Positions 10,990 through 21,639 of a DNA stretch of 64,000 nucleotides are shown here, in pieces. The notes beneath the pieces are model-generated. The model was not told where the DNA came from, ran no database searches, and saw only the letters and a list, made by a program, of their open reading frames with translations. The DNA comes from Platycnemis pennipes (Eukaryota; Arthropoda; Insecta; Odonata; Platycnemididae). The stretch spans positions 78,352,645 to 78,416,644 of the forward strand of contig OW121853.1 of the NCBI GenBank assembly GCA_933228895.1, given 5' to 3'. Numbering within the stretch: the first letter of the stretch is position 1; each line of letters begins with the position of its first letter. Made by a program: the position numbers and the translations under genes.

Positions 10990-11247
10990 GAAATAAGGCC
11001 ACTTTGGTAGCTTAACTTGTTTTTAAGTCCCTTGCCTGAAATAAGGAGGTTCCGGGTTCGAGTCCTGGTCATGCCAAACGATTCTAATGAGGACATTCCA
11101 ATACAACTGATTACTCTATGGGAATTTCGCTTTGAAACAAGAGTACTTGAGATAAATTGTCCGTCTTCACTGAACAAAAGTGCCAAAAAATAACATGAAA
11201 TACAACCAGGAAACTCCAGCACGACAACATATCAGCATTCAAAAATA
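10990..11247 (+). mobile_element. tRNA-headed SINE with shared 85-bp tail
   Basis: An A box, TAGCTTAACTTG, at about 11010 and a perfect B box, GGTTCGAGTCC, at about 11055 form a tRNA-like head. From 11159 the sequence 'gtccgtcttcactgaac...' to 'cagcattca' is repeated with few changes at 12177-12266, so this part is a repeat of its own or the SINE tail. Confidence 0.6.
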
Positions 11248-11249
11248 TC

Positions 11250-11980
11250 AGCTTACAATTTCTTCAGCAAAATAACGTTTCAATAAACCTCTTTGAGTTT
11301 CAAAAATCCGAGAGATGAGAGGCAAAAAAGGATAGAGTGTCCTAAAGTACATAGAGGGACAACCAAGTAAGAAAGGAAAAGAAAACGAGGAAGCCCGAGA
11401 GACCTACGGAGGAAGACAAGATGAGGCGTGAGCAAAGAAATCCAAGGAAAAATCTCGACAGCAGCGCGTTCGGGCAGGAAGGGGAACGCTGGACGAAGAC
11501 GCGGAAAACATTCTCGGAATGGAATCCGGCTTATTTGACAATGCACAAATCCACATACGCGCACCAACTCAGGAGACATGACAGCCCGAAACGTGGTTGA
11601 AATTGGAGAATGAATGTAAGACGCTCGCCAAGACACAAACTCTCTCTTCCTTCCCCTACCACTCCTAGCTTTGAACGCCGTATTCTCCCTTGGGAGTCCC
11701 AGAAAATCATCTCTTACCTAGGGTTGCCAATTCTACCGGAAATAAACAAATATTTTGTTTAATATTCCCAACTTGCCGAATTGTGTTTTCCTTCCGCTCA
11801 CACTCGGTACCATGATCCAAATGTGGGTATTATATTAATTGCTCAACCATAAAAAGTTGAAAAGTAGCTGCATTCTTGAAAAGTAGCTGCAGTTTTTGGC
11901 GGAAGGCGACCGACAAATATGGTAATATGTGCAATGTTTTGGATATGTCGCTGTTTTTTAGGCTGTTTTCAATTGGTATC
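11250..11980. other. unannotated stretch
   Basis: There is a minus-strand 118-codon frame (11280-11636) without a known motif. The part at 11855-11895 has a small direct repeat, 'aaaagtagctgca' twice. Nothing else is recognised. Confidence 0.45.
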
Positions 11981-11982
11981 AA

Positions 11983-12050
11983 ATTCTACATAATACCCAG
12001 CAAGCCACCATATAGTGAACCTTCACCAAACATACACTATTTATAGTGCT
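11983..12050 (-). mobile_element. LINE-A 3' tail with internal deletion
   Basis: It reads 'ctacataatacccagcaagccacc', then skips the 'gagggtgtgtggcaggg' arm and continues 'gaaccttcaccaaacatacac'. The last part matches the LINE-A copy at 43103-43195, so the two belong to one subfamily. The hairpin is destroyed by the deletion. Confidence 0.6.
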
Positions 12051-12176
12051 CAAAAAGGATTAGTAGCTATATTTAACAATTAAAAAAATTGTTAAAAATG
12101 TAAAAAAATATATTACGCTTGAGCACATACAAAAGAGATTTTGAAGATATTTATATTTTATATTGAGATGAATATG

Positions 12177-12266
12177 TCCGTCTTCACTAAACGAAAGTGC
12201 CAAGAAACAACATGAAATACAATCAGGAAACTCCAGCACGACAACATATCAACATTCATTCATCAT
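12177..12266 (+). repeat. second copy of 85-bp dispersed repeat
   Basis: It is nearly identical to 11159-11246 ('gtccgtcttcact.aac.aaa' through 'cgacaacatatca.cattca'), in the same orientation and about 1 kb downstream. It sits just before the non-LTR 3' end at 12306. It has no tRNA-like head here. Confidence 0.85.
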
Positions 12267-12299
12267 GTATATCCGCTTTTCGACAATTATGTTTGTTAT

Positions 12300-12805
12300 A
12301 GTGATTTGTTAATAGAGTTCAATTTTCAGACCTTATTAAATAGAAGAAGCGTTAAAGATCTACTATTTCTTAATGGTGTAATCAATGAGGGACCATTTAA
12401 TGAATTGTTGAAAGAAATAAAAATCATAGTTCCTAATGCTAATAGTATGTTAAAAATGTCCTTTTACATACCAAAGGTGAATATCAATTATTGTGAAAAT
12501 TTACCAATGCAAAGGATATATGTTACTTATAACAAGTACTGTAATGAACTGGACTTATATGTCAGGAAAGGCAACATTTTAAAAGCAGTAAAAAATTTGT
12601 TTGTGGAGTGACTAAGGAAGTTGTAAGTTTTTTATGGCTATGACCAGTTTATTTGGTATTTTCAGTAGTTATTATTTGATTTTTATTATTTTTGTGGCTG
12701 AGACCAATTTATTATTTATTTTTGTATTTATATATTTTGATTGTTCACCCTATAATTATGTATATATTGGGTGAACGTTAAACACAATGAATAAATAATA
12801 AGGCT
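12300..12805 (+). mobile_element. non-LTR retrotransposon 3' end (RT C-terminus plus 3' UTR)
   Basis: An open frame at 12306-12611 encodes about 100 residues including RRSVKDLLFLNGVIN near the start, VNINYCENLPMQRIYVTYN in the middle and an ending in LKAVKNLF. This is the layout of the C-terminus of many insect non-LTR reverse transcriptases (RR..DL.FL...ING, ...NSP..R....YN). It is followed by a stop, about 170 bases of AT-rich 3' UTR and an 'aatgaataaataataa' end. It is 5'-truncated, distinct from LINE-A and LINE-B, and unusually free of stops, so fairly young. Confidence 0.65.
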
Positions 12806-13735
12806 TTAAGGAGTTGGATACGGTAACATATTAGCCATTCAGGACTCCTGCTGATATCCTCCGTCCACACCCCACACATCTTCACGTCTGCTTTTTGCAA
12901 GCTACATGATTTAGAGTAATCCATGCACCATTCGTGTTTTTGCTCGATTAAATAGACAATCAGCGTTGAGATGCTGGCTCCGGGTGCCGGTGATAGTCCG
13001 CCCCGCTGAGCCTTCCCGCTCCTCTCTGAAGCCCTTCTAAGTTCTCTTCACTATCTCTCCTTTCCGGAATTCTCTCTCTTCTCCTTCCTCCTCCCTTACT
13101 TTATCTCCCCCATTCTTCCACCCCGCCCGCATTCCTCCTCTTTCAGTCCGGTCCGCAGCAGACCCACCCCCTCGGGTCTCGCTAAGGCTCCGACCCTCCC
13201 TCTCAAGAAAAGACCGGGGCCATCCGCCTTGTCGTGTGGGCGACTTCCTTCCCATTATGCACCGGGGCCTTCGCACTCCATCTTCTCCTTTTTCCATTCC
13301 CCCACCCCGTGCAAAACTTCCACCCGGCTCGCTCGCGTATTTATTCGTGACGGCCCCCTTGCACGTTCTCGGAGAGACGGGGTGGGGCATTATGGGAAGG
13401 GGGCGGAGTTATAAGAGCGGGTGGGGGTGTGGGTTGAGTAGACAACCCCTTAAAAAGAGTTGATTCCGGGGGTTGTTCATTCCGTGAGAAAGAAATTCCG
13501 GGAGATAAGAGAGGGGTAGAACCTAATTACAACTAAGTTCGATCTCGGAGCAGGATGGTGTGCAGCGAAGAGCTGTTAGGCTTATAAAATAATAGTTATT
13601 CGGGGGAAGCGACCGACAGCTACGTCATTTCCGCCATTTAGAATAGGTCGGTTGACAGATAAAGGCAGGAACATTTCAGGCAACGAAGGAAGGGTTGGAA
13701 TGAAACCCGCCGTCAGCATAGTCATTATTATTAAC
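12806..13735. other. unannotated stretch, GC-rich 12970-13460
   Basis: A CpG-containing GC-rich islet with overlapping frames on both strands (13037-13390 minus, 13229-13463 plus), none with a motif. The part 13590-13690 repeats the 'gcgaccgacagctac' phrase seen at 5.7 kb. No gene is supported. Confidence 0.45.
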
Positions 13736-13737
13736 GA

Positions 13738-13780
13738 AAGACGCGAAAGGTCCACGATTTAACGTCCCTTCCTGCACACC
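13738..13780 (-). mobile_element. SINE-A core scrap
   Basis: The 'ggtccacgatttaacgtccc' piece is the antisense of the conserved 'gggacgttaaa..gtggacc' core of SINE-A. It is too short to say more. Confidence 0.45.
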
Positions 13781-13944
13781 TGCTAAAATATTTGTCGTTG
13801 CATGTACTACTTACATGCAACTCAGACGTAAATGTTGCTACTTAGTGTAAAATGTTATAAATGCTTCCACGAGAGCAATTTAATAGTTTTTGAATATAAG
13901 TGCAAGTTTTACAAGGACTTAACGACGATAGAGTACAAGAGAAA

Positions 13945-14120
13945 CAGGGTGCAAGTGTTCAACATTCCATCTGGCGGACGGAGAACACAGCATGAAGTGC
14001 TTTCCACATGGCACTCAAGGAGGGCCTATTATGCCTAAAAAAATATCTGCCGATGTCGGGATTCAATCCCAGGCCCTCGAGATGGAAGGCCAGTACCCTA
14101 AAAAACACTCCCAATTCGTA
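13945..14120 (-). mobile_element. SINE-A copy with head
   Basis: In antisense it carries the core ('attccatctggcggacggag'), the 'gcactcaaggagggc' body and a B-box-like GGGATTGAATCCC preceded by a head that would start near 14120. The order is head, linker, core, as in the copy at 33.2 kb. The bases are diverged but the architecture is complete at the 5' end. Confidence 0.7.
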
Positions 14121-15568
14121 GACAGACGCACGTGAAAACATAAACCCAAGTTTAAGTTTATAGTAAGGAATGAACCAGCGCCGAAAGTGGTTTTACAAAA
14201 AATAAAGCGTTTTGCGTAGACGAGAAAAAACAACAATGGCATTGATAAGAACGATAAAATTACTCCAAACGCGAAAACCAGGGAGAGAACCAAAAGACTC
14301 GGAGGGCAATCGCAGGAATGATATGACGTCGAAGAAATTACCGAGGTCATGCGAGGTCCACGAGAAATAATATCCGCCCACCGGAGTTGGACGCAAAGCG
14401 GAAGGGAGGAAGAGGACGTAATAAGCAGAGGGAATGGAGTTTGAGGTAAGGCAGGGGAAATGGGGGAGGTCGGCGAAGGGAAATGGAGGAGATGAGAAAG
14501 GAATGGAGAGGGGAAATTGCAAAGCGCAGTGGGAAGGAGAAGGAATGGACGGATGAAACAAAAAGGGGGAGATTAGCAGGCGCAAGGGACGGGAAATAGA
14601 CAAGGAAGAAAATCCACGACGAAATACGGATTTTTGAGAAGAAAAAAAAACAAGCTCAAATGAAAAGTTTCACCTGACAGAAAATCCAGAGGATGGAATC
14701 CTCTTTTAATTTTGCAGCGACTCACCTCCAAATGAAACTGCGCGTAAAATATCCCACGAACCCAACGAGTTCATTTCGGGCACGGAGGAAATAATCCACG
14801 TTCCCCAATACCGAAATTTGCCTCGTCGCAGAAATCGTGGAAACGTAGAAAAATGCACGATGGCACTGCAGTAGCAATGTAAAGCTAAAAAAATTAAAAC
14901 CGAGTGCTGTTTCCACACATTATTTAGGTCAGAGCGCAATTGTACGTAATCACTATTACATAGAAGGATATTACCGAACAAACATTAGTGAGGCACGCTA
15001 TTAATTTTATAAAACTGTAGCGACCTGAGGCAGTTGTAAAGGATGAAATATCGTGACTTCCCCAAATGGAGTTTGGTAGAACTTAAAGCCATAGATTATC
15101 CGGTTTTGGTCGTTATTATTAGTAAAAGCAACGCGTTTTAAAAACACTCACCAGAGGGGAATGTGACGAAATTCTGCGTTCAATAGCAGTGATTTTTTCC
15201 TTCCTCAGCTACCTAGGGGAAAATGAGTTGCTGTTACCAGTCCACTTCTCAAACTCTCGGAGTAGGTAACGGCAGTTCATGACAAATATCAGGTCATGGC
15301 TCAGATTCAGGTCTGACTGAGTGAAAATGAATCCTTTAGTTCGATAATGTCGATGGATAAGGGCTCCTATAGTCAGGGTCAAAAGAAAAGGTTACCAGAT
15401 CTGGCATGGAATCTACCACATAATTAGAGAATCAGTCAACTTATACCGAGGGTCAATCTTTCTCTATTGGCAATTATTTTTTTTGACCAAAAAACGCCAG
15501 TGATGTTTCTCAAGTTATAAGTATGGAATAGGTTGAGATTTTTCCCTTTTATGTTGGTATTGTGCAAC
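14121..15568. other. unannotated stretch, purine-rich 14400-14600
   Basis: No gene is supported. The 136-codon minus-strand frame (14193-14603) is a by-product of GA-rich sequence. The rest is AT-rich with short frames and no recognised repeat. Confidence 0.45.
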
Positions 15569-15571
15569 CTA

Positions 15572-15613
15572 GCAACCCAAAGTTTGTGGGTTCGAATACC
15601 CACAAACTTTGGG
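15572..15613 (+). repeat. perfect 15-bp inverted repeat around a B-box-like sequence
   Basis: The arm CCCAAAGTTTGTGGG and its exact reverse complement CCCACAAACTTTGGG flank TTCGAATA. The centre, GGTTCGAATACC, is a tRNA B-box or T-loop sequence. It could be a T-arm of a tRNA-derived SINE extended into a long hairpin. I found no second copy in the window. Confidence 0.8.
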
Positions 15614-15809
15614 CTGGGCACTCATAGCCTCCTCGGGAATGAGTGCCGTACTTAGATTTAGTTAGACGGTGCGACATAAATTAACTCCAGATTCACAGAA
15701 GGGGACAAGGCTTTCAACGATATCATCGGCACTGGAAGCGTTTCATCAGTGCGGGAATCCTATTCAAGGAATGAAAGGTTTTACAACACAACAACACTGC
15801 GATTTCCAG

Positions 15810-15916
15810 TGTATTTTATTGCTCACGATCATAGGTTCGTGGCAGAACACTATGCTCTGTAACATCTGATGATGATTCCTTACAACAAAATCATGGCCGT
15901 GAGCAATAAAACATAT
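15810..15916. repeat. short inverted repeat
   Basis: 'ttttattgctcacgatcat' (near 15813) and 'catggccgtgagcaataaaa' (near 15893) are inverted copies with a few mismatches, separated by about 60 bases. They may be termini of a small foldback element. Confidence 0.5.
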
Positions 15917-16300
15917 GGAGGAAATAGTAGAGCTGTAAATTAAGTTTTTATTCCCACGACAGAAGAATCCAAATAGTTACGCACAGATGGTCAGTTAAAT
16001 CCGAATTTTATCAACGCGCTAATATTAACGTCAAAAATCGGATCCTCGATTTTTTTTCCAAGGAAGCGCACACTATGACCAATGATCACGGATTTATCAA
16101 AGCAGAGCGGTAGGATTTATTTCTTTAGGCGTCATTGAGGCGTACAAAGGAGATGGCAAATTTTGTGGAATTAGTTACATGGTCATGTCACTAGCTTATA
16201 CTAGAAAGCTTTGGATGGGAATAGATTTCATGCCGTGAGCTAAAGTTTAGACTGGATCGTCGGAGTAAATTGAAGCTCATCTGTTGGCCGATGAGATTAT

Positions 16301-16352
16301 TAATCTACGCAATACCCTGCGAGCCACCACGAGGGTGTGTGGCAGGGGGCAT
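16301..16352 (-). mobile_element. LINE-A 3' tail
   Basis: A clean antisense copy of the hairpin end: tail 'taatctacgcaat', then CCCTGCGAGCCACC and GGTGTGTGGCAGGGGG. Only the terminal 50 or so bases are present. Confidence 0.8.
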
Positions 16353-16452
16353 AAATATAGCCAATGGACTGGTAGATGTTCAGCATTACGGGATCACGTA
16401 ATGCAAACAAACCCGCTAGACCTGCAAGTCACGTACAAGTTGTCTGTAGTAA

Positions 16453-17017
16453 TGGGTTAAAAATCACAAATATGCCCTACTTACTTGCCCAAACTGGTAC
16501 AATACTACTTAATCAAAGGATAAATAATTGGCCCATTGTTGTCAACAAAGTAACTGAACTGTTTACTGTGAGTGTGCTATACGTACCTGAGAAAATATTC
16601 ATTTGCCCTACGCCATAATTGTTTTTAATGTTTGCGAATCATTTCACTTTTGACACTAACCTTAAATGTGATACTAAAAGGTTCCGTTATGTGACATTAG
16701 GCATGAAAGGGATACAAGAAACAGATAGCTGCTCTTGAAATAGAGTAAATATATGGATTAAACATGTCTCGCTGTTTTTTCTATTCTTTTAACCCTGAAT
16801 TCTCCGATATTTAGCCCAACATTCAATCAATTAACGTGAGTGTAAACGCTTGCTTCAGGATTGTCTGTAACTGAAATCATTTATCCCTCATGAAAACACG
16901 AAATACCGGTGACTAGCATATAAACTACCAGGCTATTCCTATTATTCATCCATCAATTAAGTAGTATTGTACCAGTTGGAGCAAGTACGTAGGGCATATT
17001 TGTGATTTTTCACCCAG
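16453..17017. mobile_element. long inverted-repeat element (about 80-bp arms)
   Basis: Arms at 16453-16531 and 16938-17017 are reverse complements with roughly ten differences. Both contain 'aaaatcacaaatatgcccta' and 'actggtacaatactactta'. The 405-base interior is not palindromic and encodes nothing known. This fits a non-autonomous DNA element with long terminal inverted repeats, or a foldback element. Flanking duplications are not obvious. The 80-codon frame at 16376-16618 spans the left arm and is fortuitous. Confidence 0.65.
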
Positions 17018-17282
17018 AGTTCCAGAGTTTGTTTCAGTAAGCTTGTTGCGCCATTCCGGAATTTCTTCCTTTCTAGTCGAGGTAGGTAGTCTTGGTTAGG
17101 ATAAATATAGGGTTGATAGGTTATTTTATTCGGGTAGAAAGTTTTTTTTTTGGAGTAATTAGGGTATTGAGGTTTTTAACGTAAATTTCGTGGGAGTGAA
17201 GGGTTATTTTATTAGGGAAAGGATGACCATTATTTGCTATTGCCGGGAGAGAGAGGTTATTTTGTTTAGGAGAAGGATTTTT

Positions 17283-17340
17283 AACCCACTACCACAGACA
17301 CCTTATATGTGGCTTGCAGGGTACTACAACGCAAATGCAG
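17283..17340 (+). mobile_element. LINE-A 3' tail, decayed
   Basis: 'acccactaccacagacacct' followed by 'atgtggcttgcagggtacta' is the sense strand of the hairpin end with several substitutions. The terminal tail is degraded. Confidence 0.6.
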
Positions 17341-17389
17341 TTATTCAGTGAAGAGTATTGAATTAAATATCATTGAGAGGCACGTGACA

Positions 17390-17790
17390 CCGCTCTAGGG
17401 AGGAGGCCATAGGAAAGTGCGAAGGACGAGGAGAATGGCATGGGACGCCGCCGCCGCCGAGAGCCGGGTTGACAGAATGAAGGACGGAAACGGTCTTTGG
17501 TTGGCGGGAAAATGCAAAAGGGTGAGGGAGGGGGGCGGAGGAGAGCGAGCAGATTCCGGGCGGGACGTCGCACCGTCCGCAGGCGGCGGTGTGCGCCACA
17601 GAGGTGGCGGGAAAAGGGAGTGTGTAAAAGCGGTTGGAAGGGGAAGGAGGTGCACCAAAGAAAGGCAGTGTACGAGGGGGCGGGACGGACGCGAAAACCG
17701 GTTTCGGGGCGAGGCGGAGACGAGCGCAAACATCCGATTCGATCCGTTCGTCTATCCGACGAAACAATTGATTCTGGGGAGGATCTAGTT
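17390..17790. other. GC/CpG-rich islet with overlapping open frames
   Basis: Five long frames on both strands cover the same 400 bases (for example 17363-17767 minus, 17417-17788 plus, 17497-17886 plus). GC-rich DNA lacks stop codons by composition, and no frame shows a domain. A (CCG)n run lies at 17444-17458. It could be a CpG-rich regulatory or first-exon region, but nothing proves it. Confidence 0.4.
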
Positions 17791-17825
17791 CTGACTGCCT
17801 GCCAAACCCATTTTGAAATTTATTT

Positions 17826-17982
17826 CACTTACACACCTCGAGATAAACTTACATACCTCATGTTAAACTTACATGTCTCAAGGTAAACTTACATACCTCA
17901 TGTTAAACTTACACACCTCAAGATAAACTTACATACCTCATGTTAAACTTACATGCCTCAAGCTAAACTTACATACCTCATG
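17826..17982 (+). repeat. 20-bp minisatellite with 40-bp higher-order period
   Basis: About eight tandem 20-base units. They alternate between type 1 (acatacctcatgttaaactt) and type 2 (acaYRcctcaagNtaaactt), giving a 40-bp dimeric period. The array resumes at 18561 after a LINE-A insertion. Confidence 0.9.
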
Positions 17983-18560
17983 TGAGTGTACATACGCAGT
18001 GTGCAGCCTAGAGCAGCTAGGTTCGTTAAAAGGTTTTAAGATAGGTTATGCAATGTATCAGAATTAATACAAGAATTAGGGTGGGAATCATTATCAGTAC
18101 GTAGGTTAAATTACCTACAGATTAAATCTCTTACAGAAATTTAAATCTGATAGCTTTACTGAAGATGTTAGGCAAATATTAAAAACAACAGCGTATTATG
18201 CTAGATTCGACCAGATGAATAAGATTAGAGAGATAGATTGCCGTACCGATAGATTGAAAATGTCATTTTTCCCGCGTAATATAAGAGAACACAATAGGCA
18301 GCATATCAAAGGGATAGGTATGGGAAATATTTTACAGTATGTAGTCTGCATATGTAGAGTATGTAGTGCATGATGCATGTATTAACAAACAATTCCTTAA
18401 TTACTATGTAGATACTAACAGTAGTTGCATGAGACCCTATTATGTAGCATGTTTCCATTTAGTAGCTTGTTTGCATGTAATAGTCCATGTTTGGTGATCT
18501 ACACCCCCTGCCACACACTCTCGCGGTGACTTGCAGGGCATCGCGTAGACGTAGATGTCG
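17983..18560 (+). mobile_element. LINE-A 3' end inserted in the minisatellite
   Basis: The plus strand encodes, with frameshifts and stops, VQPRAARFVK, then ELIQELGWESLSVRRLN, then TAYYARFDQMNKIREIDCRT and DRLKMSFFPRNIREHNRQHI. These are successive pieces of the RT C-terminus. The 3' UTR, hairpin ('cctgccacactctcgcgg...') and 'gtagacgtagatgtcg' tail follow. Minisatellite units abut both sides. The copy is 5'-truncated and inactive. Confidence 0.85.
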
Positions 18561-18604
18561 ATAAACTTTTATACCTCAAGATAAACTTACATACCTCAAG
18601 ATAA
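18561..18604 (+). repeat. minisatellite continuation
   Basis: Two further 20-base units ('ataaactt..atacctcaag') of the array at 17826 continue directly after the LINE-A tail. Confidence 0.9.
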
Positions 18605-18605
18605 C

Positions 18606-19347
18606 GACAAGAAAACGGAAGTAATGAGATTTTCGAGAGCAAAAATAGGCAGGTTAAATGTAAAAGTAGGAATATAATTAATGGTATCAGGCGTCACTTT
18701 GTGGAAAAGTTATGTTCATGATAGCAAAAAACAAAGAACAGTTATTATTTTCGCACTGTTATTCAAATCAAGCATAGTTTCCATAATTAAGTTATTATGA
18801 CGCTAAGATAGAGTAGTTTGGAGAGAATAAGTTAGACATAGTTTAGGAATGGCTGAAGGAGACATCGTATGAAATGTGGAATTCACGGGAAGAATTGCAT
18901 TTTCGCTTAAACCCATCATCACCGATAGAGAATTAATAATGACACATCTATACATTATCCTACGAGCAAAGGCAAGACGTATGGCTGGTCAGCAGCCAAT
19001 AAAATGCGAGGAGAAGAGGAAAAGGTGCATGAATGTGTGACATGTGAATTTCACGCAGCGTAGATCTTAATGAGTTACTTACTCATGCCGAACGGACCGA
19101 CCCCTTTGTACATATTGCATTTCTATCAAAGGTATTGCGAAAATAATAAATGAGAGGGGACGACGGAAGAAACGAAGGGAGATTTTGAAAGGCACGGGGG
19201 AGGGTGGGATATTTGAAGAGAGTAATCGGAATATATCACATGACATCAGTAGTGATTTGAATAGGAGATAGTGGACCAAATAGTAAGAGAGCAAATGGAC
19301 TTTTTTTTTAAACAATTCTGAAAAATATAAGGAAAGAGTAAAATATG
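18606..19347. other. unannotated AT-rich stretch
   Basis: No gene or repeat is recognised. A GA-rich patch at 19150-19210 gives short frames without motifs. Confidence 0.5.
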
Positions 19348-19422
19348 TATATCTATATCTTTATCTACGACATACCCTGCAAGTCACCTCGAGGGTGTGT
19401 GGCAGGGGGTGCATCCATACCA
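19348..19422 (-). mobile_element. LINE-A 3' tail
   Basis: Antisense tail 'tatctatatctttatctacg' then CCCTGCAAGTCACC and GGTGTGTGGCAGGGGGT. The hairpin is intact and the tail repeat has drifted. Confidence 0.8.
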
Positions 19423-21276
19423 GGAACAATGACACAACAAACAAAAATGAACACCACAAAGCAAGCACTACACCTTTAAAAGTAATTGGGGAAAAAAGAA
19501 GAAAAACTACCAAATCCCAATCATGTAGGACACACCCATGAATACCATGCATGCCTTGAAACCCGACACGTATCGTATGTATTTTCACGTCAGGTGAAAA
19601 AAACTGGATTTTTTATATTTTATCTCCACCCTCCAAGGTATTATGGATAATTCTCATGAATTTTATTACATATGGACATAAATAAATACACCCACGAATA
19701 AAACATAGCAGAAAGCGCGAACTGAAAAAGAAACAACCAACGACTAACTAGATTATGCTTTCAATTCCTTTCCTGCGGAACAAACGGATAGACGCTAGCA
19801 GAAAATTATCATTCAATTTCTAAAATAGGTTTTCGTCATTCGCATTCAAATTTCAGCTTTGTCAACACTCATATTTCCACACTGACGCCGCTCTAAAAAC
19901 CCACTTTTAAAGTTTTCAACCATGTTTACCTACCTCTTGGCTATTTCAATTACACTCGAGAGGTCAATGAACACGGAGAAATATTACTTGGAACGAGCAG
20001 AATAAGTGCAACAGAAATCCGGCGTCTCCATTGCCCACTCTTAACGATAAGAAACGGGTGGCAGCGAGCTCAAGATTTGAACACTCAATCCAACCAGCAC
20101 GGCGGTTAACATGACCTTGTGAAGTTCTACTGGGACACGCACGGACCATCTCACAGCCACAGAGTCCGAAAAAGGCGTTGAATTTCAGCATGCGCCCGCA
20201 TAAACCCACAATTTCAAACGACCTCTTGCTTCGAGATGGAGAAGTCAGCCATCTTTATCGCTTGTTTCCGCGGAAAAACTATTAAGGCAACAGTCGCAAA
20301 TTCGATGGAAGGGGAAGGAGGCATATTCGGTTACATGAGGATTCTCACAGCGCATTCGCAAGAGGAGATCTTCGGCCACTCTGCAAACTCTCTCGTCTTT
20401 ATACTTCTCATCATTTTTTCTCCTCCTAACCATCTTCCATTCCTCTCTTTCTCCGACCTTCCAGAACCCCTCCAGTCGACCGATTGCTGTTACGCCCACC
20501 CCGACGCCTTGGGCGGCTGGCAAAACACACCCTCCACCCACTTCTGCCGGCATATCTTCCCCATCTCTCCACGCTAGCCTTCATAATAAACCTCCGGCCC
20601 CAAAGGGACCCAAGCCGCCATCCAAACACGTTCTTTTCTTCGACGATGGGAGACCCGAAGCGTTCCTTTTTTTTACGATCCCACCTCACAAAATGTTCCT
20701 CAGGTAGGAGGTGAAAGGTGATCAGTTTTGCAACACTGAAGGAGTCTTCCGAACCTCGCCACCGAAACTACAATCTATTTGCTCACGCTCCCTCGTCTGG
20801 GTGACTCATCGCTGGCACATCACACAGGAAACCCAAATTAACAAGCAAGATAGCGCCGCGTTTGAGGATGGCAACTTGATTGATTGACCCGGCGTAGTGT
20901 TTGTAAAGGGATGATTAAAACTGAAGAAGAATGTGGTAAATATTTTTTCTAGATCATCCTTCTACATATAGATGTTCCCCGCTTAACTATCTTGAAATAG
21001 AGAGTCAAGGAGAACCACGACCATGGCTGTCAAAAGATGGTTCATGGTAATCTTTTACAGAAAATGAGTTAAAATCCGCTGACTACTACCCCGTTCTCTT
21101 TCATTCCACCCGACAGTATATATACCAAATACAAGTACCTACCTCTTCGAATAAAAATGTGCAAGTGTCTTTTGCAAACGAAATTCTTTTTTTTTCTTAC
21201 GAAACCAGAATGTATTAAAACATTACCCAGACCAACAAATGTGCATAATACCCGGTTAATGTGCCCGAAAAGTTGA
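19423..21276. other. unannotated stretch
   Basis: No gene is supported. Mirror frames at 20236-20577 (plus) and 20245-20553 (minus) overlap and lack motifs. A weak tRNA-like B box in antisense lies near 20070. The stretch is otherwise unique within the window. Confidence 0.45.
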
Positions 21277-21632
21277 AATGTTAAGCATGTCCCATAAATT
21301 TATTTAAAAAACTCGTTATAAACCTCGACACGAAAATCGGTGAGATGAGATGGAGATAGTCTAGGCTAGAGTGTAAAATGAAAGGCAGTTCGCATGAGCG
21401 AATTGATAAAGTGTGTAAAACGAAACTAATCCGTATAGAAAAATTAGACTTCAAGACACTCCAACTGCTTACGTCATTTCCCAGTATTCAATCTAAATTG
21501 ATAACAAACTTAATCCTAACACAAACAGAACTTCTATAACTTAGGCGGGATATGAGCCCGCGACCTTTGGTTTGCCGGCCGACCTCATTAATACTACAGT
21601 AGCGCGGCCGGCATAATGTTAAGCATATCCCA
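21277..21632 (-). mobile_element. tRNA-headed SINE with target-site duplication
   Basis: Direct repeats aatgttaagcatgtcccat (21277-21295) and aatgttaagcatatcccat (21614-21632), 19 bp with one mismatch, flank a 318-base element. Its right end (antisense) holds a tRNA-like head with a B-box-like GGGCTCATATCCC and a GC-rich gccggccg start. The duplication length is typical of LINE-mediated integration. The body is not shared with SINE-A. This is the best-defined retroposon insertion in the window. Confidence 0.75.
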
Positions 21633-21639
21633 TTCTCCG

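Noticed and set aside
15862..15880. CTGATGATG near the 15.8 kb inverted repeat as a hammerhead
   Set aside because: No GAAA and no helix II follow, so the core is not supported.
17826..17982. CRISPR array
   Set aside because: Units of 20 bp are contiguous with no spacers, the sequence is eukaryotic, and there are no cas genes. It is a minisatellite.
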